A stretch of 40,177 nucleotides of DNA from Meridianimarinicoccus zhengii (GCF_003254465.1 NZ_QDFI01000039.1:1-40177); one strand, 5' to 3'; positions 27,778 to 37,183 are shown, counted from the first letter of the stretch. Made by a program: numbers and translations. Notes: generated by a model not told the origin, from the sequence alone.

Positions 27778-29145
27778 TTACATCAACTTTCGCCGCCGTG
27801 TCACGCGGATATCCAGTTCCGTGATCTTCTTGCGCAAGGTGTTCCGATTGATCCCCAGGAGGTCCGCGCATTTCGCCTGGTTGCCGCCGGTGGCGTCCAG
27901 CGCGATCTCGATCAGCGGCGTCTCGACCTCGCGCAGGATACGCTGGTACAGGCCCGGCGGCGGCAGCACGCCGCCATGCAGGTCGAAATAGCGCCGCAGA
28001 TGCGCGCCGACCGATGCGGACAAACGGTCACCATCGGGCCGCCCGCCCAGCGGCTCCATGGCGGGTTGGTTGCCGAGTACATGGTCCACATCGGCCTTGG
28101 TGATCTCGTCCTCAGGACTCGTGACCACCAGCCGGCGCACCGTGTTGCCCAACTGGCGGACATTGCCGGGCCAGCTATACGCCCGGATCATGTCAAGCGC
28201 TGCGGAACTGAACCGCCGCATGGGCGCCCCGTCACGTTCCGCCCGCGCAAGGAAATGATCGGCCAGCAGGGGGATGTCGTCCACCCGCTCGCGCAGGGAC
28301 GGGACGGCGATCACCACGCCGGACAGGCGGTAGAACAGGTCCTGCCGGAACTTGCCGTCCTCGATCCGTTCGCTCAGGTCGTTTTGCGACGTGGCCATGA
28401 TGCGCGGCGCGGGATCGCCGAAATTGTCGAGCATCCGCACGATGCGCGCCTGGCTGTCGGGATCGAAATCGCCCACCTCGTCGAACAGGATCGATCCGCC
28501 GCGCGCCTTGGCCACAAGGCTTGCTGGCCCGTCCATCCCGGCCAGATCGGCGGCGGAGGCGACGACGAAAGGCATGGTGCGCCGGTCCGAGAAATCGTGG
28601 ATCGCCCGCGCGATCAGCGATTTGCCCGTGCCGCTTTCGCCCGTGATCATCACTGGAAGCTCGGTATTCATCACCCGGGCGACCAGCCGATAGAGCGCCT
28701 GCATGGCCGGGGTCCGCCCGACCAGCGGCAACTCGTCGGAATGTTCTTCGGTGGATGTCTTGCGCGGGGACGGCGCGCGGCGCTTGACCTCCAGCGCGCG
28801 CGAGGCGCGCTTCATCAGGTCCGGCAGATCGAAAGGCTTGGGCAGATAATCGAAGGCATCAGCTTCCGCGGCCTGAATCGCCGTCATGATCGTGTTCTGC
28901 GCGGAGATCACGATCACCGGCAGGCCGGGGCGTTCCGCGCTGATCTTCGGCAGGGTCTCCAGCCCGTTGCCGTCTGGCATGACCACGTCCGAGATCACCA
29001 GATCGCCCTTGCCCTCCTCGACCCAGCGCATCAGCGTCATGAGCGAGGACGTGGCGTGGACCTTGCAGCCGGCCCGCGTCAGCGCCTGCGTCAGCACGGT
29101 GCGGATCGTGCGGTCGTCATCGGCGACCAGAACTGTGCCGTCCAT
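27778..29145 (-). CDS. ntrC: Nitrogen regulation response regulator NtrC (GAFTGA-less)
   Basis: A 455-residue response regulator controlling nitrogen assimilation genes. The receiver has Asp53 ([11 protein letters not shown]), the AAA+ domain has Walker A GESGTGKS (169-176) and Walker B ILFDEV, and the C-terminus has a Fis-type helix-turn-helix ([20 protein letters not shown]). The GAFTGA loop region between these ATP motifs is deleted, leaving [19 protein letters not shown]. This is the form known from Rhodobacter capsulatus, whose NtrC activates the housekeeping sigma factor polymerase rather than sigma-54. Its start codon shares one base with the ntrB stop (TGATG). Confidence 0.95.
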   Translation of the reverse strand: MDGTVLVADDDRTIRTVLTQALTRAGCKVHATSSLMTLMRWVEEGKGDLVISDVVMPDGNGLETLPKISAERPGLPVIVISAQNTIMTAIQAAEADAFDYLPKPFDLPDLMKRASRALEVKRRAPSPRKTSTEEHSDELPLVGRTPAMQALYRLVARVMNTELPVMITGESGTGKSLIARAIHDFSDRRTMPFVVASAADLAGMDGPASLVAKARGGSILFDEVGDFDPDSQARIVRMLDNFGDPAPRIMATSQNDLSERIEDGKFRQDLFYRLSGVVIAVPSLRERVDDIPLLADHFLARAERDGAPMRRFSSAALDMIRAYSWPGNVRQLGNTVRRLVVTSPEDEITKADVDHVLGNQPAMEPLGGRPDGDRLSASVGAHLRRYFDLHGGVLPPPGLYQRILREVETPLIEIALDATGGNQAKCADLLGINRNTLRKKITELDIRVTRRRKLM

Positions 29146-30254
29146 CAGATATCCTCCAGGTCCTTGGGGGCGACGGGCAGCGAGATGCGGAAAACCGTGC
29201 GTCCGGGCACGCTTTCGACACCGATCCAGCCGTCATGTTCGGAAATGATCTTCGACACCAGGGCAAGGCCCAGCCCGGTGCCGTTCTCGCGGCCCGACAC
29301 GAACGGGTCGAAGATGTCATCGGCGATCTCGGGCGGGATGCCCGGTCCGTCATCGATGATTTCTACCTGCAGCGGCAGCGGCGCGTCCGATCCGTCACGT
29401 CGCCGCAGCCGCAGCGCCACGTCATAGAAGGTGCGCAGGGTAATCGTGCCGCCTTCGCGCGGGTCCGCCGCCTCGGCGGCGTTCTTCATCAGGTTCTGGA
29501 ACACCTGCAGCATCTGGTCGCCGTCCACATGGGTCGGCGGCAACGAGGGATCGTAATCCTCCACGATGCGCATCCGCGCGGCGACTCCCAGCGACGCCGA
29601 CCGGCGCGCGCGGTCCAGCAGATCGTGCACGTTCACCGCCCGGCGCACGGGCGGGCGCAGGTTGCCGAACTGTTCGACCTGTTCCAGCAGCTTGGAGATA
29701 CGCCGCGTCTCGCCCACGATCAGGTCGGTCAACTCCTGATCCTCGCCGGTCAGACCCATCGCCAGAAGCTGCGCGGCCCCGGCAATGCCCGCCAGCGGGT
29801 TCTTGATTTCATGGGCCAGCATCTCGGCCATGCCGATGGCGGATTTCGCCGCAGCCTTCACGGAATTGGCGCGGTCCATCCGGTCGGCGATCTGGCGCGG
29901 CGCGAACAGCACCAGCACCCGGCCCGACCGATCGGACAGCAGCCCGATCTGGAGATTGCACTGCACCGGCGGGCGGTTGCCGCTGCCCACGTCCACGTCG
30001 TTGATGAACAGGTCCGCCTGGTCCCGGCGCACGCGCGCGAAGGCCCCTTCCAGCGGGGCGGCGACCATCAGCTTGTCCCACACAGGCTTGCCGCGCACCG
30101 ACTTGGCGGAGGTATTGAGGAAGAACTCCGCCGCCGGGGTGATATCGGCGATGGTATCGTCGGGTTCCAGCAGGATCGCCGGAACCGGCAGCGACGCCCA
30201 GAGCGTGTCGCCCCAGGCTTCTTCCGCGCGGTCCTTGCCCATGTCCTTGCTCAT
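29145..30254 (-). CDS. ntrB: Nitrogen sensor histidine kinase NtrB
   Basis: A 369-residue cytoplasmic kinase/phosphatase that, under PII protein control, sets NtrC phosphorylation. A PAS domain spans roughly residues 15-120. The phosphoacceptor is His148 in [18 protein letters not shown], followed by the N box [11 protein letters not shown]1 DDGPGIP and G2 [13 protein letters not shown]. It has no membrane segments. The start ATG 30254 overlaps the dusB stop (ATGA), and its own stop overlaps ntrC, so dusB, ntrB and ntrC are translationally coupled. Confidence 0.95.
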   Translation of the reverse strand: MSKDMGKDRAEEAWGDTLWASLPVPAILLEPDDTIADITPAAEFFLNTSAKSVRGKPVWDKLMVAAPLEGAFARVRRDQADLFINDVDVGSGNRPPVQCNLQIGLLSDRSGRVLVLFAPRQIADRMDRANSVKAAAKSAIGMAEMLAHEIKNPLAGIAGAAQLLAMGLTGEDQELTDLIVGETRRISKLLEQVEQFGNLRPPVRRAVNVHDLLDRARRSASLGVAARMRIVEDYDPSLPPTHVDGDQMLQVFQNLMKNAAEAADPREGGTITLRTFYDVALRLRRRDGSDAPLPLQVEIIDDGPGIPPEIADDIFDPFVSGRENGTGLGLALVSKIISEHDGWIGVESVPGRTVFRISLPVAPKDLEDI

Positions 30255-31258
30255 GCCGCGCACCGGTCGTCGCGCACGGGTTCCAAGGGCGCCTGGTCCA
30301 TAGCGAGCGCCCCCGACAAGAGCGCGCGCACTGCGGCGGGGTCCTGCGCGGTCAGCACCTCCCGGCGCCGTGCGGCGCACGTCCCCGCGCGATCCATGTA
30401 CCAGCCAAGATGTTTGCGCGCGACCCGAAGACCAAGGTCCCGCCCGTAGAACGACAGCATCGCGTCGTGATGGGCGGCGACGAATTCGACCAGCGCCGCA
30501 CCCGCGGGCACCACCGGCGCGGGCGTGCCATAAAGCGCCGCGGCGACGGCGGCGGGCACCCAGGGCGCACCTTGCGCGCCGCGCCCGATCATCACCGCCG
30601 CCGCACCCGATTGCGCCAATGCCGCACGGGCGGTCGCGGGACAGGTCACGTCGCCATTGGCCACGACGGGAATGTCCAGCGCATCGACCACACTGCGGAT
30701 CGCGGCCCAGTCGGCACGACCCTTGTAGAACTGGCAGCGGGTGCGCCCGTGGATCGTGACCATCGCCACGCCTGCATCCCGCGCGCGGCGCGCAAGGCTG
30801 GCGGCATTGAGGCAATCGTCATCCCAGCCAAGACGGGTCTTCAGCGTCACGGGAACGTCCACCGCGCCCACGACCGCCTCGATCAACCGTAGGGCCAGGT
30901 CCGGGTCGCGCATCAGCGCCGAGCCGGACAGCCCCCCGGTCACCTTCTTCGCGGGACAGCCCATGTTGATGTCGATGATCCGCGCACCCATGGATTCGGC
31001 CATGCGCGCGGCTTCGGCCATCAGCGCGGGGTCGCGGCCCGCAAGTTGCACTGCTTCGCCCCCCTGCCCGTCGGTCAGCGCCCGGTCCTGCGTGCCACGG
31101 CGGGATTTCACCAACTCGCCACTGGCGATCATCTCGCTCACCACCAGCCCCGCGCCGAACCCGGCCACCAGCCTTCGGAACGGCAGATCGGTAATGCCGG
31201 CCATCGGGGCCAGAAGGACGGGCATGGAAAGCGGCTGATCTGCCACGTGAATGGTCAC
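30251..31258 (-). CDS. dusB: tRNA-dihydrouridine synthase DusB (NifR3)
   Basis: An FMN-dependent enzyme of 335 residues that reduces uridines in the tRNA D-loop. The TIM barrel starts with [17 protein letters not shown]. The active-site Cys lies in [12 protein letters not shown]/tRNA-binding segments include [28 protein letters not shown] and [10 protein letters not shown]. The chosen start is GTG 31258 ([14 protein letters not shown]), with AAGG roughly ten bases upstream; ATG further in would trim the N-terminus. This is the first gene of the nifR3-ntrB-ntrC arrangement described in Rhodobacter and is divergent from ispDF. Confidence 0.95.
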   Translation of the reverse strand: MTIHVADQPLSMPVLLAPMAGITDLPFRRLVAGFGAGLVVSEMIASGELVKSRRGTQDRALTDGQGGEAVQLAGRDPALMAEAARMAESMGARIIDINMGCPAKKVTGGLSGSALMRDPDLALRLIEAVVGAVDVPVTLKTRLGWDDDCLNAASLARRARDAGVAMVTIHGRTRCQFYKGRADWAAIRSVVDALDIPVVANGDVTCPATARAALAQSGAAAVMIGRGAQGAPWVPAAVAAALYGTPAPVVPAGAALVEFVAAHHDAMLSFYGRDLGLRVARKHLGWYMDRAGTCAARRREVLTAQDPAAVRALLSGALAMDQAPLEPVRDDRCAA

Positions 31259-31270
31259 TTGCTCAAACCT

Positions 31271-31287
31271 TATGCGTTTGCTGCATA
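31271..31287. promoter_or_regulatory. Palindrome in the dusB leader (TATGC-N7-GCATA)
   Basis: Perfect five-base arms separated by seven bases, 13 bp upstream of the dusB GTG. It could be a regulator site or a weak leader hairpin. Arm length is short enough for chance. Confidence 0.3.
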
Positions 31288-31349
31288 GGTAGAGGGTTGA
31301 TCGGCCCGACGCCAAGACATGACAAGCCCAATTCGCGCGCAAAACACAA

Positions 31350-31370
31350 GCTGCGCAATTTTTGTGCAGC
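31350..31370. promoter_or_regulatory. NtrC-like dyad between dusB and ispDF
   Basis: GCTGCGCA and TGTGCAGC flank ATTTT, giving eight-base arms with one G-T mismatch. The core TGCGC-N7-GTGCA has the geometry of the enteric NtrC operator (TGCAC-N7-GTGCA) with one changed base. It lies 92 bp upstream of dusB and 76 bp upstream of ispDF. Binding is inferred only; an RNA hairpin is the alternative. Confidence 0.4.
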
Positions 31371-31446
31371 CGGATGCGGAAGCTGCGCCGCATTGTCACG
31401 ACGCAGGGCAGGCCATAAACCCGACCCTGCAAACAGGAGACCGGGC

Positions 31447-32610
31447 ATGCAGGTTGCAGCCATCGTCGTGGCCGCGGGCCGTGGCGTCCGTGCCGGGGGC
31501 GGAACCCCGAAACAATATCAGCCGCTTGGCGGGCAAAGCGTGCTGACCCGGACGCTGGCGGCGCTGGCGGCACACCCGGCGGTCGCGCAACTTGTGGTGG
31601 TCACGACCCCTGCGGACGCCGCGCTGTGGGACGCGCGGGTCATTCTGCCCGCAGCCTGCCCGGTCACCGTCGTGCCCGGCGGGGCCACGCGCGGCACGTC
31701 CGTGCAGGCGGGACTGCATGCCGTTTCGGGCGCGATGACCCACGTTCTGATCCACGACGCCGCACGCCCGCTGGTCGGCACGGGCGTGATCGACCGGGTG
31801 CTGGGCGCGCTTGCCGATCACGCGGGGGCGGCCCCGGCGGTGGCGATCTCCGACGCTCTCTGGACCGGGCAGGACGGGCGGGTCACGGGCCTGCGGGACC
31901 GCGCGGGGCTTTACAGGGCGCAGACGCCGCAGGGCTTCGCGCTGGCCGCCATCCGCGCCGCCCATGCCGCCCACCCCGGCAACGCCGCCGATGACGTGGA
32001 GGTCGCCCGCGCCCACGGGCTTGACGTGGCCATCGTCGAGGGGGATGAGGACAACATCAAGATCACCCTGCCCGGCGATTTCGCCCGGGCCGAACGCATC
32101 CTCGCGCAGCGGGGCGAACGGGAACCGGACATGGATGTGCGCCTCGGCAACGGCTATGACGTGCATCGCTTCGGCGCGGGGGATGCAGTGATGCTCTGCG
32201 GCGTGCCGGTGCCGCACAGCCATGGGCTCGACGGCCATTCCGACGCCGATGTCGGCATGCACGCGATCACCGACGCGATCTACGGCGCGTTGGCCGCGGG
32301 GGATATCGGACGGCATTTCCCGCCCTCCGACCCGCAATGGAAGGGCGCGGACAGTGCCGTGTTCCTGCGCCACGCGGCGGGCTTGGCGCGCGATGGCGGC
32401 TACGCCATCGGCAATGTCGATTGCACGCTCGTATGCGAGATACCCAAGATCGGCCCCCACGCGGCCGCGATGCAGGCGCGGCTGGCCGAAATCATCGGGA
32501 TCGACGCCGCGCGCATCAGCGTGAAGGCGACGACATCGGAACGGCTCGGCTTCACCGGCCGGGGCGAGGGCATCGCGGCGCTGGCCACGGTCGCGCTGGT
32601 CAAGCCATGA
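31447..32610 (+). CDS. ispDF: Bifunctional MEP cytidylyltransferase / MECDP synthase IspDF
   Basis: Catalyses two non-consecutive steps of the MEP isoprenoid pathway in one 387-residue chain. The IspD half (residues 1 to about 225) has the CTP loop [24 protein letters not shown] and RAQTPQGF. The IspF half begins at [13 protein letters not shown] (Asp-X-His metal ligands at 238-240) and contains [30 protein letters not shown] and [14 protein letters not shown]. The fusion is common in alphaproteobacteria. The start ATG 31447 has AGGAG at 31435-31439, seven bases upstream. The stop overlaps the pgpA start (ATGA). Confidence 0.96.
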   Translation: MQVAAIVVAAGRGVRAGGGTPKQYQPLGGQSVLTRTLAALAAHPAVAQLVVVTTPADAALWDARVILPAACPVTVVPGGATRGTSVQAGLHAVSGAMTHVLIHDAARPLVGTGVIDRVLGALADHAGAAPAVAISDALWTGQDGRVTGLRDRAGLYRAQTPQGFALAAIRAAHAAHPGNAADDVEVARAHGLDVAIVEGDEDNIKITLPGDFARAERILAQRGEREPDMDVRLGNGYDVHRFGAGDAVMLCGVPVPHSHGLDGHSDADVGMHAITDAIYGALAAGDIGRHFPPSDPQWKGADSAVFLRHAAGLARDGGYAIGNVDCTLVCEIPKIGPHAAAMQARLAEIIGIDAARISVKATTSERLGFTGRGEGIAALATVALVKP

Positions 32611-33107
32611 GGGCAAGCCGCGCCATTGCCACGCTCGGCGGCGTAGGCCTGATGCGCCCCGCGCCGGGGACATGGGGCAGTGCCGCGGCGATCCCGCTGG
32701 GATACGGGTTGCATGTCGCAGGAGGCTTTCCGCTGCTGGTGCTGGCAACCCTCGCCGTCATCGCGCTCGGCTGGTGGGCCGCGAAGGCCGAGGCGGCGGC
32801 GACCGGGACCCATGACGCGGGCGAGATCGTCATCGACGAGGCGGCGGGCGTCTGGATCGCGCTCTGGCCGCTGTCAGGGGGGCTGTGGCACGCGGGCGCC
32901 GATCCGTGGCTGTTCCCATGGCCGGGCTGGGTCGGCGCCTTCCTGCTGTTCCGGCTGTTCGACATCTGGAAACCAGGTCCCATCGGCTGGGCCGACCGGC
33001 AACAGGGGGCAATGGGCGTAATGGTGGACGACGTGATCGCGGGGGTGTTCGCCGCCATTGTGGTTGCACTGGCGGCATTTGTCGCCCACGGAATGCTGGG
33101 CGCATGA
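32607..33107 (+). CDS. pgpA: Phosphatidylglycerophosphatase A
   Basis: An inner-membrane enzyme of 166 residues that dephosphorylates phosphatidylglycerophosphate to phosphatidylglycerol. Conserved PgpA segments are all present: [10 protein letters not shown] near the N-terminus, IVIDEAAG in the acidic active-site region, [16 protein letters not shown] and [10 protein letters not shown]. Three or four hydrophobic stretches fit a membrane protein. It overlaps ispDF and pncC by 4 bp each (ATGA), forming a tight three-gene operon. Confidence 0.93.
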   Translation: MRASRAIATLGGVGLMRPAPGTWGSAAAIPLGYGLHVAGGFPLLVLATLAVIALGWWAAKAEAAATGTHDAGEIVIDEAAGVWIALWPLSGGLWHAGADPWLFPWPGWVGAFLLFRLFDIWKPGPIGWADRQQGAMGVMVDDVIAGVFAAIVVALAAFVAHGMLGA

Positions 33108-33577
33108 GCGCCGAAACGCTTCTCGCCCGCGCGCGCGCCGAAGGCGTGATGGTCGCCACCGCCGAAAGCTGCACGGGCGGGCTTATAGCCGGGGCGATCA
33201 CGGATGTCGCCGGATCCTCGGCGATCTTTGACCGGGGCTTCGTGACCTACACCAATGCCGCCAAGGAACAGATGCTCGGCGTGCAGGCCGCGACGCTGGC
33301 CAAGCATGGCGCCGTCAGCGAAGCGGTCGCGCGCGAGATGGCCGAGGGCGCGCTGGCGCGGTCCAACGCGTCGCTGGCCGTGGCGGTCACGGGCATCGCG
33401 GGGCCGGGCGGCGGCACGGCGGCGAAGCCCGAGGGCCGGGTGTGCTTCGGGTTGGCCCGACAAGGCGCGCCGACGCGCGTTGAAACGGTGGATTACGGGC
33501 CGCTGGGCCGTGGCGCGGTGCGCCGCGCAACGGTCGCGCATGCGCTGGCGCTGCTACTTGACGGCCTGCCGGGCTGA
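33104..33577 (+). CDS. pncC: Nicotinamide-nucleotide amidohydrolase (CinA C-terminal type)
   Basis: Deamidates nicotinamide mononucleotide to nicotinate mononucleotide in the pyridine nucleotide cycle. The 157-residue protein corresponds only to the CinA C-terminal domain; the molybdopterin-like N-terminal part is absent, which is normal for stand-alone PncC. Conserved motifs are [15 protein letters not shown] (residues 18-32), GGFVTY-like DRGFVTYTN, and [18 protein letters not shown]. Its 3' end overlaps the convergent RatA-like gene by 24 bp. Confidence 0.92.
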   Translation: MSAETLLARARAEGVMVATAESCTGGLIAGAITDVAGSSAIFDRGFVTYTNAAKEQMLGVQAATLAKHGAVSEAVAREMAEGALARSNASLAVAVTGIAGPGGGTAAKPEGRVCFGLARQGAPTRVETVDYGPLGRGAVRRATVAHALALLLDGLPG

Positions 33578-34024
33578 ATGACCGTAAAGCCGCTCCGCCC
33601 GCTTCTCGAAGGCATGCACGATCCGCTGCATCGCCTCGTTGAACACGAGCCCGATGACCGATTGCAGCATCCTGTTCTTGAACTCGAAATCCACGTCGAA
33701 ATCGACGACGCAGCCGCCATCGTCGGCGGGCGTGAAGATCCATTTGGACTTCAGATAGCGGAACGGTCCGTCGAGATACTCGGTATCGATCCGGCTTCCG
33801 TCCTTCCACAGGGTCACGCGGCTGCCGAAACGCTCGCGGAACACCTTGAAGCTGATCACAAGGTCCGCTTCCATCACCTCGAACGCGCCGCGGTCCGTCC
33901 GTGACCGTATCCGGGCCGCCGCACACCATGGCAGGAATTCCGGGTAGGATGCCACGTCGGCGACCAGATTATACATCTGGTCCGCGCTGTATGGCATCTT
34001 GCGATGTTCCGCGTGGCTGGGCAT
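33554..34024 (-). CDS. RatA/COQ10-family START-like protein
   Basis: A 156-residue polyketide-cyclase/START-like protein. The COQ10 signature [18 protein letters not shown] is at residues 17-34, followed by [17 protein letters not shown], and [15 protein letters not shown] long C-terminal helix closes the lipid pocket. Eukaryotic COQ10 proteins bind ubiquinone and aid respiration; the E. coli homologue RatA was named a ribosome-association toxin. With no antitoxin gene nearby, a ubiquinone-chaperone role seems the better reading. It is divergent from hpt and overlaps the end of pncC tail to tail. Confidence 0.9.
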   Translation of the reverse strand: MPSHAEHRKMPYSADQMYNLVADVASYPEFLPWCAAARIRSRTDRGAFEVMEADLVISFKVFRERFGSRVTLWKDGSRIDTEYLDGPFRYLKSKWIFTPADDGGCVVDFDVDFEFKNRMLQSVIGLVFNEAMQRIVHAFEKRAERLYGHSARQAVK

Positions 34025-34034
34025 GTCGGTCCTT

Positions 34035-34064
34035 TTGTCGCGAGACAGTGCGCGCTCATATCTT
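34035..34064 (+). promoter_or_regulatory. Candidate promoter for hpt
   Basis: TTGTCG (34035-34040) and TATCTT (34059-34064), 18 bases apart, 30 bp before the hpt start codon. Each hexamer matches consensus at 4 of 6 positions, so support is modest. Confidence 0.3.
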
Positions 34065-34094
34065 AAAGTCGGCTTGCAAAATCAAGGGGACGAT

Positions 34095-34634
34095 ATGTCT
34101 GACCGCCCGTATGTGATCGACCAGATGATCTCGGCCAAGTCCATCGCCGCCCGGATCGAGGCGCTCGCCCGCTTGATCGAAGACCATTACGCGGGCGTGG
34201 ACAAGCTGGTCGTGGTGGGCCTGCTGCGCGGGTCGTTCATCTTCATCGCGGACCTCGTGCGCGAACTGGCCATGGATATCGAGGTCGATTTCATCGAGGC
34301 GTCGTCCTACGGCAACGCCATGGAATCGTCGCGCGAGGTGCGCATCGTGAAGGACCTGTCCGGGGCGATCGCGGGGCGCCACGTGCTCGTGGTCGAGGAT
34401 CTGGTCGACACCGGCTACACCCTGAGCCACGTGGTCGCACTGCTGCGCGCGCGCGATCCGGCGAGCCTGCGGGCCATCGCCCTGCTCGACAAGCCCGCCC
34501 GGCGGGAGGTCGATTTCCGGGCCGACTGGATCGGGTTCGAGATCCCCGACGAATTCGTCGTCGGCTACGGGATCGACTACGCGCAGCGCAACAGGAACCT
34601 GCCGCATATCGGCAAGGTGCGGTTCACCGGCTGA
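34095..34634 (+). CDS. hpt: Hypoxanthine phosphoribosyltransferase
   Basis: A purine salvage enzyme of 179 residues that converts hypoxanthine (and often guanine) plus PRPP to the nucleotide. The PRPP-binding loop reads [14 protein letters not shown], preceded by [19 protein letters not shown] and followed by the base-contact region [24 protein letters not shown] (given here only in part: key residues are the Lys of DKPARR and the Asp of GIDY). Length is normal. ATG 34095 is preceded by AAGGGGA. It is monocistronic as far as can be seen. Confidence 0.94.
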   Translation: MSDRPYVIDQMISAKSIAARIEALARLIEDHYAGVDKLVVVGLLRGSFIFIADLVRELAMDIEVDFIEASSYGNAMESSREVRIVKDLSGAIAGRHVLVVEDLVDTGYTLSHVVALLRARDPASLRAIALLDKPARREVDFRADWIGFEIPDEFVVGYGIDYAQRNRNLPHIGKVRFTG

Positions 34635-34684
34635 CCGGTTCGCCGATCACGGGGCTGTGACCGGGGCCCATGCCCGGAAACGTT

Positions 34685-34718
34685 GTGCCGTCACGCTTTC
34701 CGGATAGGCTGACGGCAC
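34685..34718. promoter_or_regulatory. Perfect 9-bp inverted repeat upstream of cytochrome c-prime
   Basis: GTGCCGTCA (34685-34693) and TGACGGCAC (34710-34718) flank 16 bases. It ends 3 bp before the AGGAGG ribosome site of the cytochrome gene and 50 bp after the hpt stop. No T-run follows, so it is not a standard terminator; operator or leader hairpin are the options. Confidence 0.45.
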
Positions 34719-34734
34719 CAACAGGAGGGCGAAT

Positions 34735-35196
34735 ATGAAGATCACCCAAGCATGGCTTGCCGCCGCCGCACTGGCCGTCGGCGCAGGTGCCGCGCAGGCG
34801 CAGGATTTCGACAACCAACTCAAGGCCCGTCAGGGGCAGTTCCGCATCATGGCGCTCAATCTCGGCGTGCTGGGCGGGATGGCCCGCGGCACGGTGGATT
34901 ACGACGCCGAAATGGCGCGGATGGCTGCCGAGAACATCGCCACCATCGCCAGCCTGCACCAGGGCGCCATGTGGCCCGAAGGGTCGGACAACATGGAACT
35001 GGACGGCACGCGCGCGCTGCCGTCGATCTGGGACGACAACGCCGATTTCCTGTCGAAATGGGGCGCCATGGGCGAAGCGGCCAACAGCCTCGTGGCTGTC
35101 GCTGCGGACGGGCAGCAGGGGCTCGGCCCGGCGGTGGGCGCATTGGGCGATGCCTGCGGCGCCTGCCACGAGGCGCATCGCCAGCCGTCGGAATGA
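34735..35196 (+). CDS. Cytochrome c-prime (class II cytochrome c)
   Basis: A periplasmic haem protein of 153 residues. The signal peptide covers residues 1-22 with cleavage after AQA. The mature part is a four-helix bundle (RQGQFRIMALNLGVLGGMA, then a long AENIATIASLHQGAM helix) with the single haem site CGACH at residues 141-145 near the C-terminus, as the class requires. Cytochromes c-prime bind NO or CO and protect against nitrosative stress. AGGAGG lies eight bases before ATG 34735. The diheme cytochrome gene follows after 31 bp and is probably co-transcribed. Confidence 0.93.
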   Translation: MKITQAWLAAAALAVGAGAAQAQDFDNQLKARQGQFRIMALNLGVLGGMARGTVDYDAEMARMAAENIATIASLHQGAMWPEGSDNMELDGTRALPSIWDDNADFLSKWGAMGEAANSLVAVAADGQQGLGPAVGALGDACGACHEAHRQPSE

Positions 35197-35227
35197 CCCG
35201 TGACGCGGTGACAGCGGGGGCCGCGCG

Positions 35228-36118
35228 GTGATCCGCGCGACGCTGGCCGTGTGCGCCGTGCTGGCGGCGGGCGCGTGGTGGGCCACCGGCGGCACGCGGC
35301 TGGCCCCCGGCGATCTTGACGTGACCGAGGGCGACGCGGCCGCAGGGGAGGCCGTGTTCTGGGCCGCGGGCTGCGCGTCCTGCCACGCCGCCCCTGAAGC
35401 CGAAGGCGAGAACAGGCTGGTGCTGGCTGGCGGGCAGGCGTTCCCGTCGCCCTTCGGCACGTTCCGCGCGCCCAACATCTCGCCCGACCCGGACGCGGGC
35501 ATCGGCGACTGGTCGCTCGTGGACATGGCGACGGCGCTGCGCCACGGGGTCGGACCGCGCGGGCGGCATTACTATCCGGCCTTCCCCTACACGGCCTATG
35601 CGCACATGACCGACCGGGACATCGCGGACCTGTGGGCCTTCCTGCGGACACTGCCCCCAAGCGACGCGCCGAGCGCCGACCATGACCTGAGCTTTCCGTT
35701 TTCCATTCGCCGCACCCTTGCGATGTGGAAATGGATGAACGCGGGCGGCGACTTCGTTCTGGACACGGGCGGCGATCCGCAACTGGAGCGTGGCCGCTAC
35801 CTGGTGGAAGGTCTGGCCCATTGCGCCGAATGCCACACGCCGCGCGACATGTTCGGCGGCCTGCAGGAGGAGTCGTGGATGGGCGGGGCGCCGAACCCGA
35901 CCGGCGACGGGCGCATCCCCAACATCACGCCCGCGGCTCTCGATTGGTCCGCGGCGGACATCGCCTACTATCTCGAATCCGGCTTCACTCCCGATTGGGA
36001 TTCCGCGGGTGGACACATGACTGACGTGATCGAGAACATGGCGAAGCTCCCCGCCAGCGACCGGGAAGCCATCGCCGCCTACCTCAAGGCGCTGCCGCCG
36101 GTGTCGTCTGACGGCTGA
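35228..36118 (+). CDS. Membrane-anchored diheme cytochrome c
   Basis: A 296-residue c-type cytochrome with an uncleaved-looking N-terminal hydrophobic anchor (residues 3-20). Two haem-binding motifs are visible: CASCH at 49-53 and CAECH at 199-203. Candidate Met axial ligands lie in YAHMTDRD (Met127) and GGHMTDVIE. The repeated organisation resembles the cytochrome subunits of membrane alcohol and gluconate dehydrogenases, but no dehydrogenase is adjacent. The start is GTG 35228. It follows the c-prime gene and converges on lipA with a 12-bp gap. Probable role: electron transfer between a periplasmic donor and the respiratory chain. Confidence 0.9.
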   Translation: MIRATLAVCAVLAAGAWWATGGTRLAPGDLDVTEGDAAAGEAVFWAAGCASCHAAPEAEGENRLVLAGGQAFPSPFGTFRAPNISPDPDAGIGDWSLVDMATALRHGVGPRGRHYYPAFPYTAYAHMTDRDIADLWAFLRTLPPSDAPSADHDLSFPFSIRRTLAMWKWMNAGGDFVLDTGGDPQLERGRYLVEGLAHCAECHTPRDMFGGLQEESWMGGAPNPTGDGRIPNITPAALDWSAADIAYYLESGFTPDWDSAGGHMTDVIENMAKLPASDREAIAAYLKALPPVSSDG

Positions 36119-36130
36119 GCGGCGCGCGGA

Positions 36131-37087
36131 TCAACCCGCAACGCCCGCCAGCTTCGCCTGCCGTGCGGCGCGCAGCCGGTCGAAGTCGTCGCCCGCATGA
36201 TAGGACGACCGCGTCAGCGGCGTTGCCGATACCATCAGGAAACCCTTGTTGTAGGCCGCTTTTTCATAAGACGCGAACTCGTCCGGCGTGATGAAGCGGT
36301 CTACCCTGTGATGGTGCGGCGTGGGTTGAAGATACTGGCCGATGGTCAGAAAATCGATCCCCGCAGAGCGCATGTCATCCATCACCTGAAGCACCTGCGG
36401 ACGTTCCTCGCCCAGCCCGACCATGATGCCGGACTTGGTGAACATCGCCGGGTCAAGTTCCTTCACCCGCTGCAACAGCCGCAAGGAATGGAAGTAGCGC
36501 GCACCGGGCCGCACTTCTTGATACAGGCCCGGCACAGTCTCGAGGTTGTGGTTGAACACGTCCGGCTTCGCCGCGACCACGGTTTCCAGCGCGCTGTCGG
36601 GACACCGCAGGAAATCGGGCGTCAGGATCTCGATCGTGGTGCCCGGGCTGCGATGGCGCACGGCGCGGATGGTCTGGGCGAAATGCTCCGCCCCGCCATC
36701 GTCCAGGTCGTCGCGGTCGACGCTGGTGATGACGACGTGGTTCAGTCCAAGCTTCTGCACCGCATCGGCGACGCGCCCCGGTTCGAACAGGTCGAGCGTC
36801 TCGGGCCGTCCCGTGGCCACGTTGCAGAAGGTGCAGCCGCGTGTGCAAATCTCGCCCATGATCATCATGGTCGCGTGGCCCTGCGACCAGCATTCGCCCG
36901 CGTTCGGGCAGCCCGCTTCCTCGCAGACCGTGGTCAGCTTGTGCTCGCGCATGATCGCTGCGGTCTTCTTGTAGCCGTCCGACACGGGCGCCTTCACCCG
37001 GATCCAGCTTGGCTTCTTGGGCTGCGGGTTCACCGGGCGGTGGGCCTTTTCCGGGTGCCGTTGCTCGGGGATTTTCAGATCGCGCAT
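36131..37087 (-). CDS. lipA: Lipoyl synthase
   Basis: A radical-SAM enzyme of 318 residues that inserts two sulfur atoms into octanoyl groups of 2-oxoacid dehydrogenase and glycine cleavage proteins. The auxiliary cluster cysteines are Cys55, Cys60 and Cys66 ([12 protein letters not shown]). The radical-SAM cluster cysteines are Cys81, Cys85 and Cys88 (CTRGCTFC). The C-terminal RSSYHAG motif, whose Ser ligates the auxiliary cluster, is present. The start ATG 37087 follows GAGGAG; an upstream in-frame ATG would add 12 non-conserved residues. Confidence 0.97.
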   Translation of the reverse strand: MRDLKIPEQRHPEKAHRPVNPQPKKPSWIRVKAPVSDGYKKTAAIMREHKLTTVCEEAGCPNAGECWSQGHATMMIMGEICTRGCTFCNVATGRPETLDLFEPGRVADAVQKLGLNHVVITSVDRDDLDDGGAEHFAQTIRAVRHRSPGTTIEILTPDFLRCPDSALETVVAAKPDVFNHNLETVPGLYQEVRPGARYFHSLRLLQRVKELDPAMFTKSGIMVGLGEERPQVLQVMDDMRSAGIDFLTIGQYLQPTPHHHRVDRFITPDEFASYEKAAYNKGFLMVSATPLTRSSYHAGDDFDRLRAARQAKLAGVAG

Positions 37088-37183
37088 GTCACCACTCCTC
37101 TTGGGCGTGGTTATAGGGGCCAAGGGCCCGCTTGTCCCGTGTCAATTCCGCATGGCCGCCCTGACGCGTGGTCGCGGCCAAGC

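Noticed and set aside
33554-34024. The RatA-like gene as a true toxin-antitoxin module.
   Set aside because: No antitoxin-like gene is adjacent, and the COQ10/START features fit a lipid or quinone chaperone better.
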